Source: an uncultured Bacteroidales bacterium
GTDB lineage: Bacteria; Bacteroidota; Bacteroidia; Bacteroidales; Bacteroidaceae
Direction: 5' to 3'
NCBI GenBank assembly: GCA_902788275.1
Contig: CADAJV010000024.1
Coordinates: 1-45,284 of the forward strand
Length of the DNA: 45,284 bases
The translations under genes and the position numbers were made by a program. The stretch's first letter is position 1; each line of letters starts with the position of its first letter. Below are positions 32,256 to 41,100 of the stretch, one piece after another. The notes beneath the pieces were generated by a model, which ran no database searches, had not been told where the DNA came from, and was given only the letters and a program-made list of their open reading frames with translations.

Positions 32256-32996
32256 ATGTACGACATAACAAAGAGACGAACCATAAGGAAATACTCTGAC
32301 AAGAAGATTGACGACAGGCTACTCCACTCACTGCTGCAACGCGCCGAACAAACCCAGACCATGGGTAACCTTCAGCTATACAGCGTAGTTGTCAACCGCA
32401 CCCCGGAGATGAAGGCCAAGCTGGCACCAGCCCATTTCTATCAGCCAATGGTGGAGCAGGCTCCTGTAGTCCTTACCTTCTGTGCAGACTATAATCGATG
32501 CACAAAATGGTGTCTGGAGCGCAAGGCGACGCCAGGCTACGACAATTTCCTTTCTTTCCTCAATGCCGCCACCGATGCCTTACTTTTCTGCCAGACTTTT
32601 TGTCACCTGGCAGAGGAGGAGGGACTGGGGCTGTGTTTCCTTGGCACTACCATATATAATGCCCAGCAGATAATCGATGCCCTACAGCTGCCGAGGCTTG
32701 TGATGCCTGTGGCAACAATCACTCTCGGTTGGCCCGATGAGGACGCTCCAGTTTCCGATCGTCTGCCACTTGAGGCTATCGTACACGAAGAAACATACAC
32801 CCCATACACGACAGAGGCCATCAACGCCTACTATTCTATCAAAGAGTCATTGGAGGAAAACAAGCATTTCGTTGAAATCAACAATAAGGAAACGCTTGCC
32901 CAAGTATTCACAGACTGCCGCTACAAGGCTGAAGACTGCAGAGCCATTTCCCAACAACTGGTTGAAGTGCTCAAAAAGCAGGGCTTCCTATATTGA
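32256..32996 (+). CDS. Nitroreductase-family NAD(P)H oxidoreductase
   Basis: 246 residues. The FMN-binding start RRTIRKYSDKKIDDRLL is characteristic of the family. A middle block with FLSFLNAATDALLFCQTFCH and GLGLCFLGTTIYNAQQI is followed by LVMPVATITLGWPDED, the second FMN-contact segment. A helical C-terminal tail of about 60 residues is longer than in short family members. Such enzymes reduce nitro groups, quinones or flavins; the substrate is not inferable. It sits between the NrdJ-like gene (34 nt) and the B3/B4 gene (10 nt) on the same strand. Confidence 0.92.
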   Translation: MYDITKRRTIRKYSDKKIDDRLLHSLLQRAEQTQTMGNLQLYSVVVNRTPEMKAKLAPAHFYQPMVEQAPVVLTFCADYNRCTKWCLERKATPGYDNFLSFLNAATDALLFCQTFCHLAEEEGLGLCFLGTTIYNAQQIIDALQLPRLVMPVATITLGWPDEDAPVSDRLPLEAIVHEETYTPYTTEAINAYYSIKESLEENKHFVEINNKETLAQVFTDCRYKAEDCRAISQQLVEVLKKQGFLY

Positions 32997-33006
32997 GCAT
33001 ACAGCC

Positions 33007-33681
33007 ATGCTGCAAGAAATCAAGATAACCGTAGAGCAACAGATCTGGGACGTATGCCCGAATTTCAAGGGAGCGGCAGTATATGCAGAATTCTGCAACA
33101 CACCATATTGCGCCGAGCTCTGGGCAGAAATAAAACACTCAGCAGACTATTGTCGCCAAAACCTTACGACAGAGACAATTAAGCAAATACCCTCCATCGA
33201 AGCAACACGTTCAGTCTATCGCCAACTAGGCAAGGATCCAAGCCGCTACCGCCCGTCGGGAGAGGCACTCGTAAGACGTGTGCTACAAGGTAAAGATTTA
33301 TATCAGATAAACACAGTTGTAGATCTTATCAACCTGGCCAGCATGGAGTTCGGTTATAGTATCGGCGGTTTCGACTACGACAAGATTCAAGGTTCCGCAC
33401 TTGCATTAGGCGTCGGCCTCAGTGGTGAGCCTTATGAGGGCATCGGTCGAGGCATGCTCAACATAGAGCACCTGCCGGTATATCGCGATGCAGCAGGAGG
33501 CATAGGTACTCCCACCAGCGACAATGAGCGCACGGCCCTTAGCCTCAGCACCACCCATCTGCTCGCTCTGGTCAACGGCTACGACGGCAACGCACTGAGC
33601 GTAATGGCCTGTGCACAGAGAATAGCCGAACTGCTGTCTCAATATACCGAATGTCACAGCTGCAACATCCTGTCCTACTAA
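33007..33681 (+). CDS. B3/B4 domain protein (PheRS beta-subunit-like, possible tRNA-editing domain)
   Basis: 224 residues. It resembles the B3/B4 domain of phenylalanyl-tRNA synthetase beta, found free in many bacteria: SIEATRSVYRQLGKDPSRYR, then PSGEALVRRVLQGKDLYQIN and TVVDLINLASMEFGYSIGGF. The B3/B4 domain edits mischarged Tyr-tRNA-Phe in PheRS; the free form is inferred to have a related role but is not well characterised. The open frame extends back to 32737 in another context, overlapping the nitroreductase, so ATG 33007 is chosen as the start that leaves the two genes separate. Confidence 0.85.
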   Translation: MLQEIKITVEQQIWDVCPNFKGAAVYAEFCNTPYCAELWAEIKHSADYCRQNLTTETIKQIPSIEATRSVYRQLGKDPSRYRPSGEALVRRVLQGKDLYQINTVVDLINLASMEFGYSIGGFDYDKIQGSALALGVGLSGEPYEGIGRGMLNIEHLPVYRDAAGGIGTPTSDNERTALSLSTTHLLALVNGYDGNALSVMACAQRIAELLSQYTECHSCNILSY

Positions 33682-33796
33682 AAAGAAATCTAAAAAGATA
33701 CGCACAGCTTCTAAACAAACATTAAAAAAGAGGACTTTTATGGTTGGAAAAGGGAAAAAGCTACACTGAAAACCTTTACTTCCAACATATTTTGCA

Positions 33797-33804
33797 TATC
33801 TTTG
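33797..33804 (+). promoter_or_regulatory. Promoter -7 element for the amidase-mlaD unit
   Basis: TATCTTTG fits TAnnTTTG, with TTTA at 33775-33778 as a possible -33. It lies 26 nt before the amidase start. Confidence 0.6.
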
Positions 33805-33830
33805 CCAATTGTAATTATTAAAGGCAGACT

Positions 33831-35099
33831 ATGATGTTTCATAATTTCAGAATACATAAGCGACTATTCATCTTTGTCAATGCATTGATTATTTCCCTGT
33901 GTCTCTGCATAAGCGCCAGCGCATTCACTGTAGTGCTGGATGCCGGCCATGGTGGCAAAGATCCCGGTGCCCTTGGCACGTATTCCAAGGAAAAAAACAT
34001 CAACCTCAACGTAGTGCTGAAGCTTGGCAAACTTATTGAGCAGAATTGTCGCGGTGTCAAGGTAATCTATACACGTAAGACAGACAAATTTATAGAGTTG
34101 GATGAGCGTGCCAACATTGCCAACAACGCCAAGGCCGACCTGTTCATATCCGTACACACCAACTCAACTGCATCAGGCAACACAGCACGCGGTTCAGAAA
34201 CCTATTCTCTGTCACTTGAGAGAGCAACAGCAAACCTCGAGGTGGTGAAGCGCGAAAACTCCGTAATACAATACGAGACAAATCGTCAGCGCTATGCCCA
34301 GACTTCAGTGGAGAACTCCATAATGAATGAAATTATCCAGGGTAACAATATGCGTACCAGTGCCTTGTTTGCCAAAAGCATGCAAGACGAATATGTACGC
34401 GTAGGTCGTCCCAACAAGGGCGTACACCAAGCCGGATTTCTTGTGCTTCGCAAAACAGCAATGCCTAGTGTACTGACAGAGTTAGGCTTCATATCCACCC
34501 CGAGCGAAGAAGCCTACCTAAACTCCGAGCAAGGCATCAACGAATTGGCTACTAGTATCTTCAATGCCTTCCGTAAGTATGTCTCCCCTATCCTGCGCGG
34601 CATGGAGGGCGCAATTGCTCAGCCTGAACCAGACGAAACTCCTGCCTTTGAAGCTCCCACAGATGCTCCAGATGACAACGAAGCCAAGCCAACACCACAA
34701 CATAAACCTGCTGAAAAACCACAGCAGACTAAACCCGCAGAAAAACCGAAGACACAGCCGCTGCCTAAACAGACAGAGAAACCACAACAGCCCAAACAAA
34801 CTGACAAACCGCAGAACTCGAAATACGAATTTAAGGTTCAGATATGCAGTTCCACACGCAGCCTGCGTTCCGACAGCGAACAGTTTAAGGGACTGAAGGG
34901 CGTAGAAAGTTTCCCCGTAACCATTAATGGCCGGCAGCAGTATGTACATACCTACGGCTCCTCCACCAGCTACGCCGAAATCAAGAATATACAAGCCAAA
35001 ATTAAAGATAAATTTGCCGACTGCTTCATTGTAGTCTTCAAAGACGGCCAACGTATCAGCGGTGAAGAAGCCAACCAAGCAAAAAAGAAACAGCCTTGA
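33831..35099 (+). CDS. N-acetylmuramoyl-L-alanine amidase (Amidase_3) with SPOR-like C-terminus
   Basis: 422 residues. Signal peptide (FVNALIISLCLCISASA) at about 13-32. The amidase domain has zinc ligands in VVLDAGHGGKDPGA and FISVHTNS, and the catalytic Glu in VLTELGFISTPSEEAYL. It cleaves the amide bond between MurNAc and the stem peptide in the periplasm, typically for cell separation. A Pro/Lys/Gln-rich linker (about 270-335) leads to a C-terminal SPOR-like domain (YEFKVQICSSTRSLRSDSEQ) that would target it to septal peptidoglycan. It overlaps mlaD by TTGA, so the two are translationally coupled. The second Met (33834) is an equally possible start. Confidence 0.92.
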   Translation: MMFHNFRIHKRLFIFVNALIISLCLCISASAFTVVLDAGHGGKDPGALGTYSKEKNINLNVVLKLGKLIEQNCRGVKVIYTRKTDKFIELDERANIANNAKADLFISVHTNSTASGNTARGSETYSLSLERATANLEVVKRENSVIQYETNRQRYAQTSVENSIMNEIIQGNNMRTSALFAKSMQDEYVRVGRPNKGVHQAGFLVLRKTAMPSVLTELGFISTPSEEAYLNSEQGINELATSIFNAFRKYVSPILRGMEGAIAQPEPDETPAFEAPTDAPDDNEAKPTPQHKPAEKPQQTKPAEKPKTQPLPKQTEKPQQPKQTDKPQNSKYEFKVQICSSTRSLRSDSEQFKGLKGVESFPVTINGRQQYVHTYGSSTSYAEIKNIQAKIKDKFADCFIVVFKDGQRISGEEANQAKKKQP

Positions 35100-36016
35100 A
35101 AATTACAAGAGAAATAAAAATAGCCATATCCGCCATTTGCGCAATCGCATTACTTATATATGGCATCAACTTCCTGAAAGGGATCAATATCTTTCAGAGC
35201 AACAATGTTTACTATGTCGCCTTCCATGACATAACAGGATTGGCAGAGACTAATCCCGTCTATGCAAGTGGCTACCGCATCGGCACCGTGCGCAGTATTA
35301 AATATGACTATAAAGGCAACGGCATGGTCTATGTCGGTGTTGATGTAGAAAAAGATTTCCATCTTACAGAAGGAAGCCACGCCGAACTTGATGCACAAAT
35401 GCTGGGCGGAGTAACCATGAACATAATTTTAGGACAGTCTCCGCGAGCACTTACACCAGGTGACACCATACCAGGCGGTCCTCACGTAGGAGCCCTTGAC
35501 AAGGCAGCCGACCTGATGCCGCAAGTGCAAGCAATAATGCCCAAACTCGACTCCATCCTCACCGGCGTAAATGCCATAGTCAACAATCCGGCCATGCAGC
35601 AAACATTAGCCAACGCCGCCACGCTAACAGAGGAGCTCAAGACAACCACACGCACCCTCAACACCCTTATGGCTGGCAACGTAAGTAAAATTGCTGCTAA
35701 CCTTGAGCCCACGACCCGCCACCTCAACTCCGTCAGCGAGAAACTTGACCAGATAGACTATGCTGCTACAATAGCCTCTGTTAATCAAACCTTGGCACAA
35801 TTACAGCAATTCACCAGCGATCTCAACAGCAGCATAAAACCGACACTTAATGCTCTCAACAGCGAAAACTCCACCCTGGGGTTACTGATGCGCGACCGTC
35901 AGCTTTATGACAACCTCAACAGCACTGCCACGGCAGCCGACTCGCTGCTCAACAATCTGCGAGAGCACCCAAAGCGCTATGTACACTTCTCCATCTTTGG
36001 GAAAAAAGACAAATAA
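35096..36016 (+). CDS. mlaD: MCE/MlaD-family lipid-transport protein
   Basis: 306 residues. One N-terminal membrane helix (IAISAICAIALLIYGINFL) is followed by an MCE domain (YYVAFHDITGLAETNPVYAS, then GYRIGTVRSIKYD and LDAQMLGGVTMNIILG). A long helical tail ends near 306 (LDSILTGVNAIVNNP, LNALNSENSTLGLLMRDRQL). MlaD binds phospholipid and works with MlaE/F in retrograde lipid transport; those are not adjacent here. The start is TTG 35096, overlapping the amidase stop by 4 nt. The gene is followed by a terminator and the convergent prs. Confidence 0.9.
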   Translation: MKITREIKIAISAICAIALLIYGINFLKGINIFQSNNVYYVAFHDITGLAETNPVYASGYRIGTVRSIKYDYKGNGMVYVGVDVEKDFHLTEGSHAELDAQMLGGVTMNIILGQSPRALTPGDTIPGGPHVGALDKAADLMPQVQAIMPKLDSILTGVNAIVNNPAMQQTLANAATLTEELKTTTRTLNTLMAGNVSKIAANLEPTTRHLNSVSEKLDQIDYAATIASVNQTLAQLQQFTSDLNSSIKPTLNALNSENSTLGLLMRDRQLYDNLNSTATAADSLLNNLREHPKRYVHFSIFGKKDK

Positions 36017-36038
36017 TAACGACCACTACAAAATAACA

Positions 36039-36074
36039 ATAGGGAGGAAATGCCTGCTGGCTTTTCCTCCCTAT
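36039..36074. terminator. Bidirectional terminator between mlaD and prs
   Basis: ATAGGGAGGAAA (36039-36050) pairs with TTTCCTCCCTAT (36063-36074), a 12-bp stem between convergent genes. Confidence 0.85.
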
Positions 36075-36125
36075 CTTCTAATTACCATATTTGAAACGCG
36101 CATGCACGCGCAACTTAGGCAAGAA

Positions 36126-37067
36126 TTACATCAAATATTGGGTAGAAATACTCTCTCTGTTAATAATACGCCTGATAGTCTCAGCAAAGAGGCCGGCAAT
36201 AGTCAGCTGCTTCACTTTGGAGCAATTACCACGGAATGGTATAGAGTCGGTAAAGACCATCTCCTCCAAAACAGAGTTCTCTATCCTCTCACAGGCAGGC
36301 CCGCTCATCACGCAGTGGCTGGCGAAAGCCCTTACAGAGTTGGCTCCCTGCTCCTTGAGAAGCTGGGCAGCTTTTGTGATAGAACCGGCAGTGTCCACCA
36401 TATCATCCATAAGCACTACGTCATAACCCTTAACATCACCAATCACCTGCATGGTGGCCACCTCGTTGGCCCTGACACGCGACTTGTTGCACATCACCAT
36501 CGGGCAGTCGAAGAACTTGGCGTATGTGCTGGCTCTCTTGCTACCGCCTACGTCGGGAGAAGCGATGCACAGGTTCTTGAGGTTGAGGCTCTGAATGTAA
36601 GGAATAAAGATTGACGACGCATAGAGGTGGTTTACAGGCACATCGAAGAAGCCCTGCTCCTGGTCAGCGTGAAGATCCATCGTCAGCACACTGGTTATGC
36701 CAGCTACGCTCAGCAAATCTGCTACCAGCTTGGCACCGATGCTTACACGCGGCTTGCTCTTACGGTCCTGGCGTGCCCAGCCAAAATAAGGAATCACGGC
36801 ATTCACCGTACGCGCACTCGCCCTCTTGGCAGCATCAATCATCAGGAGCAGTTCCATCAGATTATCTGCATTGGGGAACGTGGACTGAACAAGGAATACA
36901 TCCTTACCGCGGATGCTTTCCTCAAAACAAATTTCAAACTCACCGTCAGAGAAACGGGTTACCTGCATCTTGCCCATAGGCATGCCAAGACTTTCGCAAA
37001 TCTTTTCCGTAAGATACCGGGTACATGTGCCGGAAAAGACTGTGAAGGAAGATTTAGAATCAGCCAT
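36126..37067 (-). CDS. prs: Ribose-phosphate pyrophosphokinase
   Basis: 313 residues. It makes PRPP from ribose 5-phosphate and ATP, feeding nucleotide, histidine and tryptophan synthesis. It shows FSDGEFEICFEESIRGKDVF, VIPYFGWARQDRKSKPR (flexible loop), LTMDLHADQEQGFF (metal/phosphate block) and the PRPP-binding loop DVVLMDDMVDTAGSITKAA. The length is standard. Its product also feeds hisG upstream in this window. It has two consensus promoters (37105-37135 and 37187-37217). Confidence 0.97.
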   Translation of the reverse strand: MADSKSSFTVFSGTCTRYLTEKICESLGMPMGKMQVTRFSDGEFEICFEESIRGKDVFLVQSTFPNADNLMELLLMIDAAKRASARTVNAVIPYFGWARQDRKSKPRVSIGAKLVADLLSVAGITSVLTMDLHADQEQGFFDVPVNHLYASSIFIPYIQSLNLKNLCIASPDVGGSKRASTYAKFFDCPMVMCNKSRVRANEVATMQVIGDVKGYDVVLMDDMVDTAGSITKAAQLLKEQGANSVRAFASHCVMSGPACERIENSVLEEMVFTDSIPFRGNCSKVKQLTIAGLFAETIRRIINRESISTQYLM

Positions 37068-37104
37068 TATTGTTATGATGAATTGTTATTGATTATTTTG
37101 GAAG

Positions 37105-37135
37105 CGAAGTTACAAATAATTGTGAGCAAAACAAA
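37105..37135 (-). promoter_or_regulatory. prs promoter P1
   Basis: Minus strand: TTTG (37135-37132), 19 nt, TAACTTCG (37112-37105). It lies about 38 nt before the prs start. Confidence 0.75.
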
Positions 37136-37186
37136 AAGAAAAGTCGTTTTTTATGCCGAGATGGAGTAACTTGACTCCTTTGGAGG

Positions 37187-37217
37187 CAAAGTTACGAATA
37201 ATCGAGGGCAGAACAAA
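37187..37217 (-). promoter_or_regulatory. prs promoter P2 (near-copy of P1)
   Basis: Minus strand: TTTG (37217-37214), 19 nt, TAACTTTG (37194-37187), a perfect consensus. The surrounding bases match P1 over about 45 nt. Confidence 0.8.
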
Positions 37218-37238
37218 AAGAAAAAGGGAGAAACTTTG

Positions 37239-37304
37239 TCCGACCAGTCCGACCAGTCCGACCAGTCTGACCAGTCCGACTAGTCCGACCTGTCTGACTT
37301 GTCC
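37239..37304 (+). repeat. TCCGACCAG 9-nt tandem array, 3' end of the four-helix gene
   Basis: About seven GACCAGTCC-type units with third-unit variants (GACTAGTCC, GACCTGTCT). It overlaps the C-terminal codons of the four-helix protein and precedes P2. Confidence 0.8.
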
Positions 37305-37876
37305 GACGATAAGCCCCTTGGCGATTTTGTTTGGCTGCGATAATTGAGGCGGGCGCGGGTCATCTGTTCGCGAATACCTCCATACTCTACAAACTGGCGC
37401 TGTTGTGTTTCCAGCAATCGGCGTAGCATATACGTTGCTTGATTGATTAGCGTAATGGATAGATTGGCAACTTCTTCATCAGTAAGCCGCAGCATAAGGC
37501 TGCTGTATTCATTCTCAAGGCGGGGAGAAGCCGCATAGTCGCGCATTTGTTGATAACGCGGATGCTGAGAAGACCAAATCGTCAGTCCGTGTGTGCGGAG
37601 ATAGTCCTGGTAGTCAATAAGCAATTCCTCTAAGCTGGCTTTGGCTACATTCGTTAACTTTATCTCTGTTTCCCTCGAGGTAGTAGAGGCTTCGCTCCCT
37701 TCGGCAATATTTTGTTTGCCTGAGCGGGCAGCCTGCACCATTTGGTCTATGGTGCGGTCACCTTTAGACAGATAGGTATGTGCGAAATGATACGTTATAT
37801 CGTAGATTATCTCAGAAACCTTATAGACCCTGAGTTTGCGATACCCACCATTATTACGGAGAAAAGCTTCTGCCAT
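37280..37876 (-). CDS. Four-helix-bundle protein (suffix-domain type)
   Basis: 198 residues. It resembles the short four-helix-bundle proteins first seen as rRNA intervening-sequence proteins, with the Bacteroidota suffix-domain version: YRKLRVYKVSEIIYDITYHF, MVQAARSGKQNIAEGSEAST (conserved IAEGSE), then KLTNVAKASLEELLIDYQDY. A second half follows with LMLRLTDEEVANLSITLINQ. Function unknown; it probably oligomerises or binds nucleic acid. The last residues (SSDKSDRSD) are encoded by TCCGAC repeats, which extend the C-terminus. It has its own copy of the promoter (P3) with a TCCGACCAG array in the leader. Confidence 0.85.
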   Translation of the reverse strand: MAEAFLRNNGGYRKLRVYKVSEIIYDITYHFAHTYLSKGDRTIDQMVQAARSGKQNIAEGSEASTTSRETEIKLTNVAKASLEELLIDYQDYLRTHGLTIWSSQHPRYQQMRDYAASPRLENEYSSLMLRLTDEEVANLSITLINQATYMLRRLLETQQRQFVEYGGIREQMTRARLNYRSQTKSPRGLSSDKSDRSD

Positions 37877-37905
37877 AAAAGTTGCATTAGTAAAGTTTCT
37901 TCAAA

Positions 37906-37958
37906 TTGTCCGACCAATCCGACTAGTCCGACCAGTCCGACTAGTCCGACCCGTCTGA
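37906..37958 (+). repeat. TCCGACCAG 9-nt tandem array, 5' leader of the four-helix gene
   Basis: About six units (TCCGACCAA, TCCGACTAG, TCCGACCAG and variants), the second copy of the array at 37239-37304. Confidence 0.8.
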
Positions 37959-37968
37959 CAATCTTCCG

Positions 37969-37999
37969 CAAAATTACTAATAATTGGGAGCAAGGCAAA
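37969..37999 (-). promoter_or_regulatory. Promoter P3 for the four-helix gene (near-copy of P1/P2)
   Basis: Minus strand: TTTG (37999-37996), 19 nt, TAATTTTG (37976-37969). The same spacing and flanks as P1 and P2 (AATTATT before the -7 element). Confidence 0.8.
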
Positions 38000-38078
38000 G
38001 AAAACAGATTTCTTTTTGTGCAAATATTCTGCTCCATCAGTTCAACAGCCTTAAAAAGAATAAATATTTGGCACAATA

Positions 38079-38110
38079 TTTGGTCATATATTAAATAAGG
38101 TGTAAATTTG
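38079..38110 (+). promoter_or_regulatory. Promoter for the first large secreted protein
   Basis: TTTG (38079-38082), 20 nt, TAAATTTG (38103-38110). The leader to ATG 38166 is about 50 nt. Confidence 0.8.
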
Positions 38111-38165
38111 CACGGATAATTTCACGACAACAATTCATCTCAATACTAACTTTAAATTAAACACT

Positions 38166-41100
38166 ATGAGAAAGATTCTATCTCTTATTGTGCTGATGCT
38201 GGCGACATTTACCGGCACAGCCTGGGGTTCGCTCCCCACGAGTGACTTGGTTGCCTCTACCACGGGCAACGAGACCACTTTCTACATTAGGCACAATGCC
38301 AATGGCATGTCCTATTACTTCAACAGCAATACCGCTCCCACGCGCACTGCTTCGGAGTATGCTAAGTTTGCCTTCTACGCAGCAGATGGTGTAACCGACG
38401 GTTACTACATCAAATGCGTTGACACTGGCAAGTGGCTTTCCTACGACAACACTGCCATTACCAGCGGTCCAAACTTCGTAACCTTTACAGACGCTCAGGA
38501 AAACTATTTCATTGTCTCTAAGGTTGCAAACTACTACTTCATCCGCCCCGTAAACGCCAGCGGCTCAGCCGACAATTACTTCAACTGGCATGGTGGCGCA
38601 CCAAGCTATAATGCCAGCAACACTGTTGGTCTTTATAACAGCACTAGTGACAACGGCAGCAAGTGGACACTTGTACAGACCGACAAGATCATCACTGATT
38701 TAAGCCAAATCAGCGCTAATAAATACTACGCCATAACTTCATTCCGTGCAGGTCTGGCTGTCAACGAAGCCGGTACCGCTGCCACTGCCCGCAATAGTGG
38801 TAAGGCCACAGACAAGGCCGACAAGTGGGCCTTCGTTACCTATGGCGGCAAGAACTACCTCTACAACCTTGAGAGCAAGAACTTCCTTCAGGCTGGTGCC
38901 GGAATGGGTTCTATGAGCGATGATTTCACATACAGCGAGTGGGCAAGTGCCGATGGATTCTACAAGTATCATTTCGTTAGCGGCGGCAACACCATCAATA
39001 TGCAGACTTCCGGTATTGTTATCAACGATTATAATACTGCCGACGACGGCAACCGCTTTATGATTGTTGAGATTGGCGACTTCGATGCCACCGAACCGCT
39101 TGCCGAATTAGTAGCTGCTTACAAGCAGGAAATTCTTACAAAGATAGCACCACTTTCATTCCTGCACAATTATGACGATATAGTAGCAGCTATCAATGCT
39201 GCTACCACCGAGGCTGGAGTTGATGCTGCCGTTGAAGGCTTCAACAACGATTTTATTACTGTCAAAAACTACCAGACTGGCAACTATTTTGAGGTTGGTA
39301 ACCCCAACTGTTCCTACAATGGTTCTCCCAGCAGCTATAGCAATTACGTACAGCTTGTTTCGGCAGGCAAGGGCGAGTTCTATCTTAAGGGTTACAATTC
39401 AAAACGCTATGCTGGCGATGTGGTTACTTCTGAACCAGTTACAACTGATGAAACTCCGACCACAAGCTTCTACATTCAGCAAAATACTGCTGGAAGATAC
39501 ATCCTTCGCCCTGCCAAGTATGGCTCCTTCACCGACCAGAGTGGCTATCACTATCTGCACAACAATAAATGCGTTGGATGGGAAGCTGGTGCCAACAACT
39601 CCCAGCACCTGCTAAACGAAGTAGCCAACCCAGAGGAGCCCACTGTAGATGTAACCTACGAGCTCTACTATGACAACGCCAAGGTTGACGAGGTTGTCGT
39701 TCCTTCAAATGTCGGTTTCCCCACCGCAGTGCCTGACAAGTATCAGATTAATTCAGTAACACTGACTTATAGTGCTCCCAAGGTAACTGGTAATGGTCAG
39801 GTTGTTCGTGTTGACGCTAGTTGGAACGGCCCCTTCAAGCTGAGCAAGAGCTTCAGCGATGCCACATGGTACCAGATAAAGGTTCGCGGCACCAAGTACA
39901 GCCAGTTTGACGGCACAACCATAACAAATAACAACAACGCACCTTCCACCCTGAAGAGAGAAGACCTGTTTGCCTTTGTGGGCAGCCCCTTCGGTTTCTC
40001 ACTCTACAATGGCAAGACTGGTGCCAACGCACCCTTTGGTCCCAAAGCTTACAGCAGTTCCAACAAGCTCACCAAATCTACTGTAGCCGATGCCGCTGTA
40101 CTCGTCTTTGAATATAGCACCGAGGCTGGCTTTGAAAGCTACCAGCTGATTCGCTATTTCGACAACGCACTGGGTTACATCAACGACACAAACGGCAAGC
40201 TTGCTGTATGGCAGTCTTCCAACAACCGTCATGATGCCGGCTCCAACTTCGAATTTGTAGAGGTTGATGCCGCAGTTGCTGACGACATCGTCAATCAGCT
40301 TGATGTAGTCTTCAACATCGTTGACGAGAGCAACAATCTGCTCGGCACCCGTACAGCTACCGTTCGCATAGGTGAACTTACCACCGTTCCTGAAGATATT
40401 CAACTCGACTATTACACCGCTACCCTTACAGCCCCTGTAACCATCACCTCTGAGGGTGCCTCCACCACCCCTGTTATCCGAGTAAGCAACTGGAACGGTC
40501 CGTTTGAGATTTCCAATACCCTCGACGACAATGCATCTTGGTACGTATTCAACATCCGCAACACGACTATAGGTTTGATAGTCGAGGGCGAAAGCGACCT
40601 GTCTGTCACCACATCCTATAGCATTGACCATGTTCTGGCTGACAATGTATGGGCCTTCAAGGGCAACAATGTAACTGGTTTCAGTGTCTATAACAAGTCG
40701 AAGGGCCTCTACCTCACCAAACCTAACGGCGGCTACTGCACACTTAGCACTACTCCTAACACCGACTGGCTCATCATGCCTACCGGCAGCAACACCGCCA
40801 ATGGCAACGGAGCATTCCTGCTCTATGAGAAGTCTGACCGTACTCATAAGCTCAATCAGTATGGCGGTGCATCCAGCCATAACCTTAGCTACTACAACAG
40901 CAGTACAGACCAAGGCAACTTCTTCTATGTATCATCATCTGAAGAATATGTCAAGGGTGTAATCGAAGTGATGCTTGCAAATCCTGTAGGCCTTGTATAT
41001 AGCCTCGACACTGAAGCTAACAAGGCTGCATTCCAGACCCAATACGACAATATCAAGGCTACAGCCTCTCTGGCAGAACTGGTAACTCTTTACAACACCA

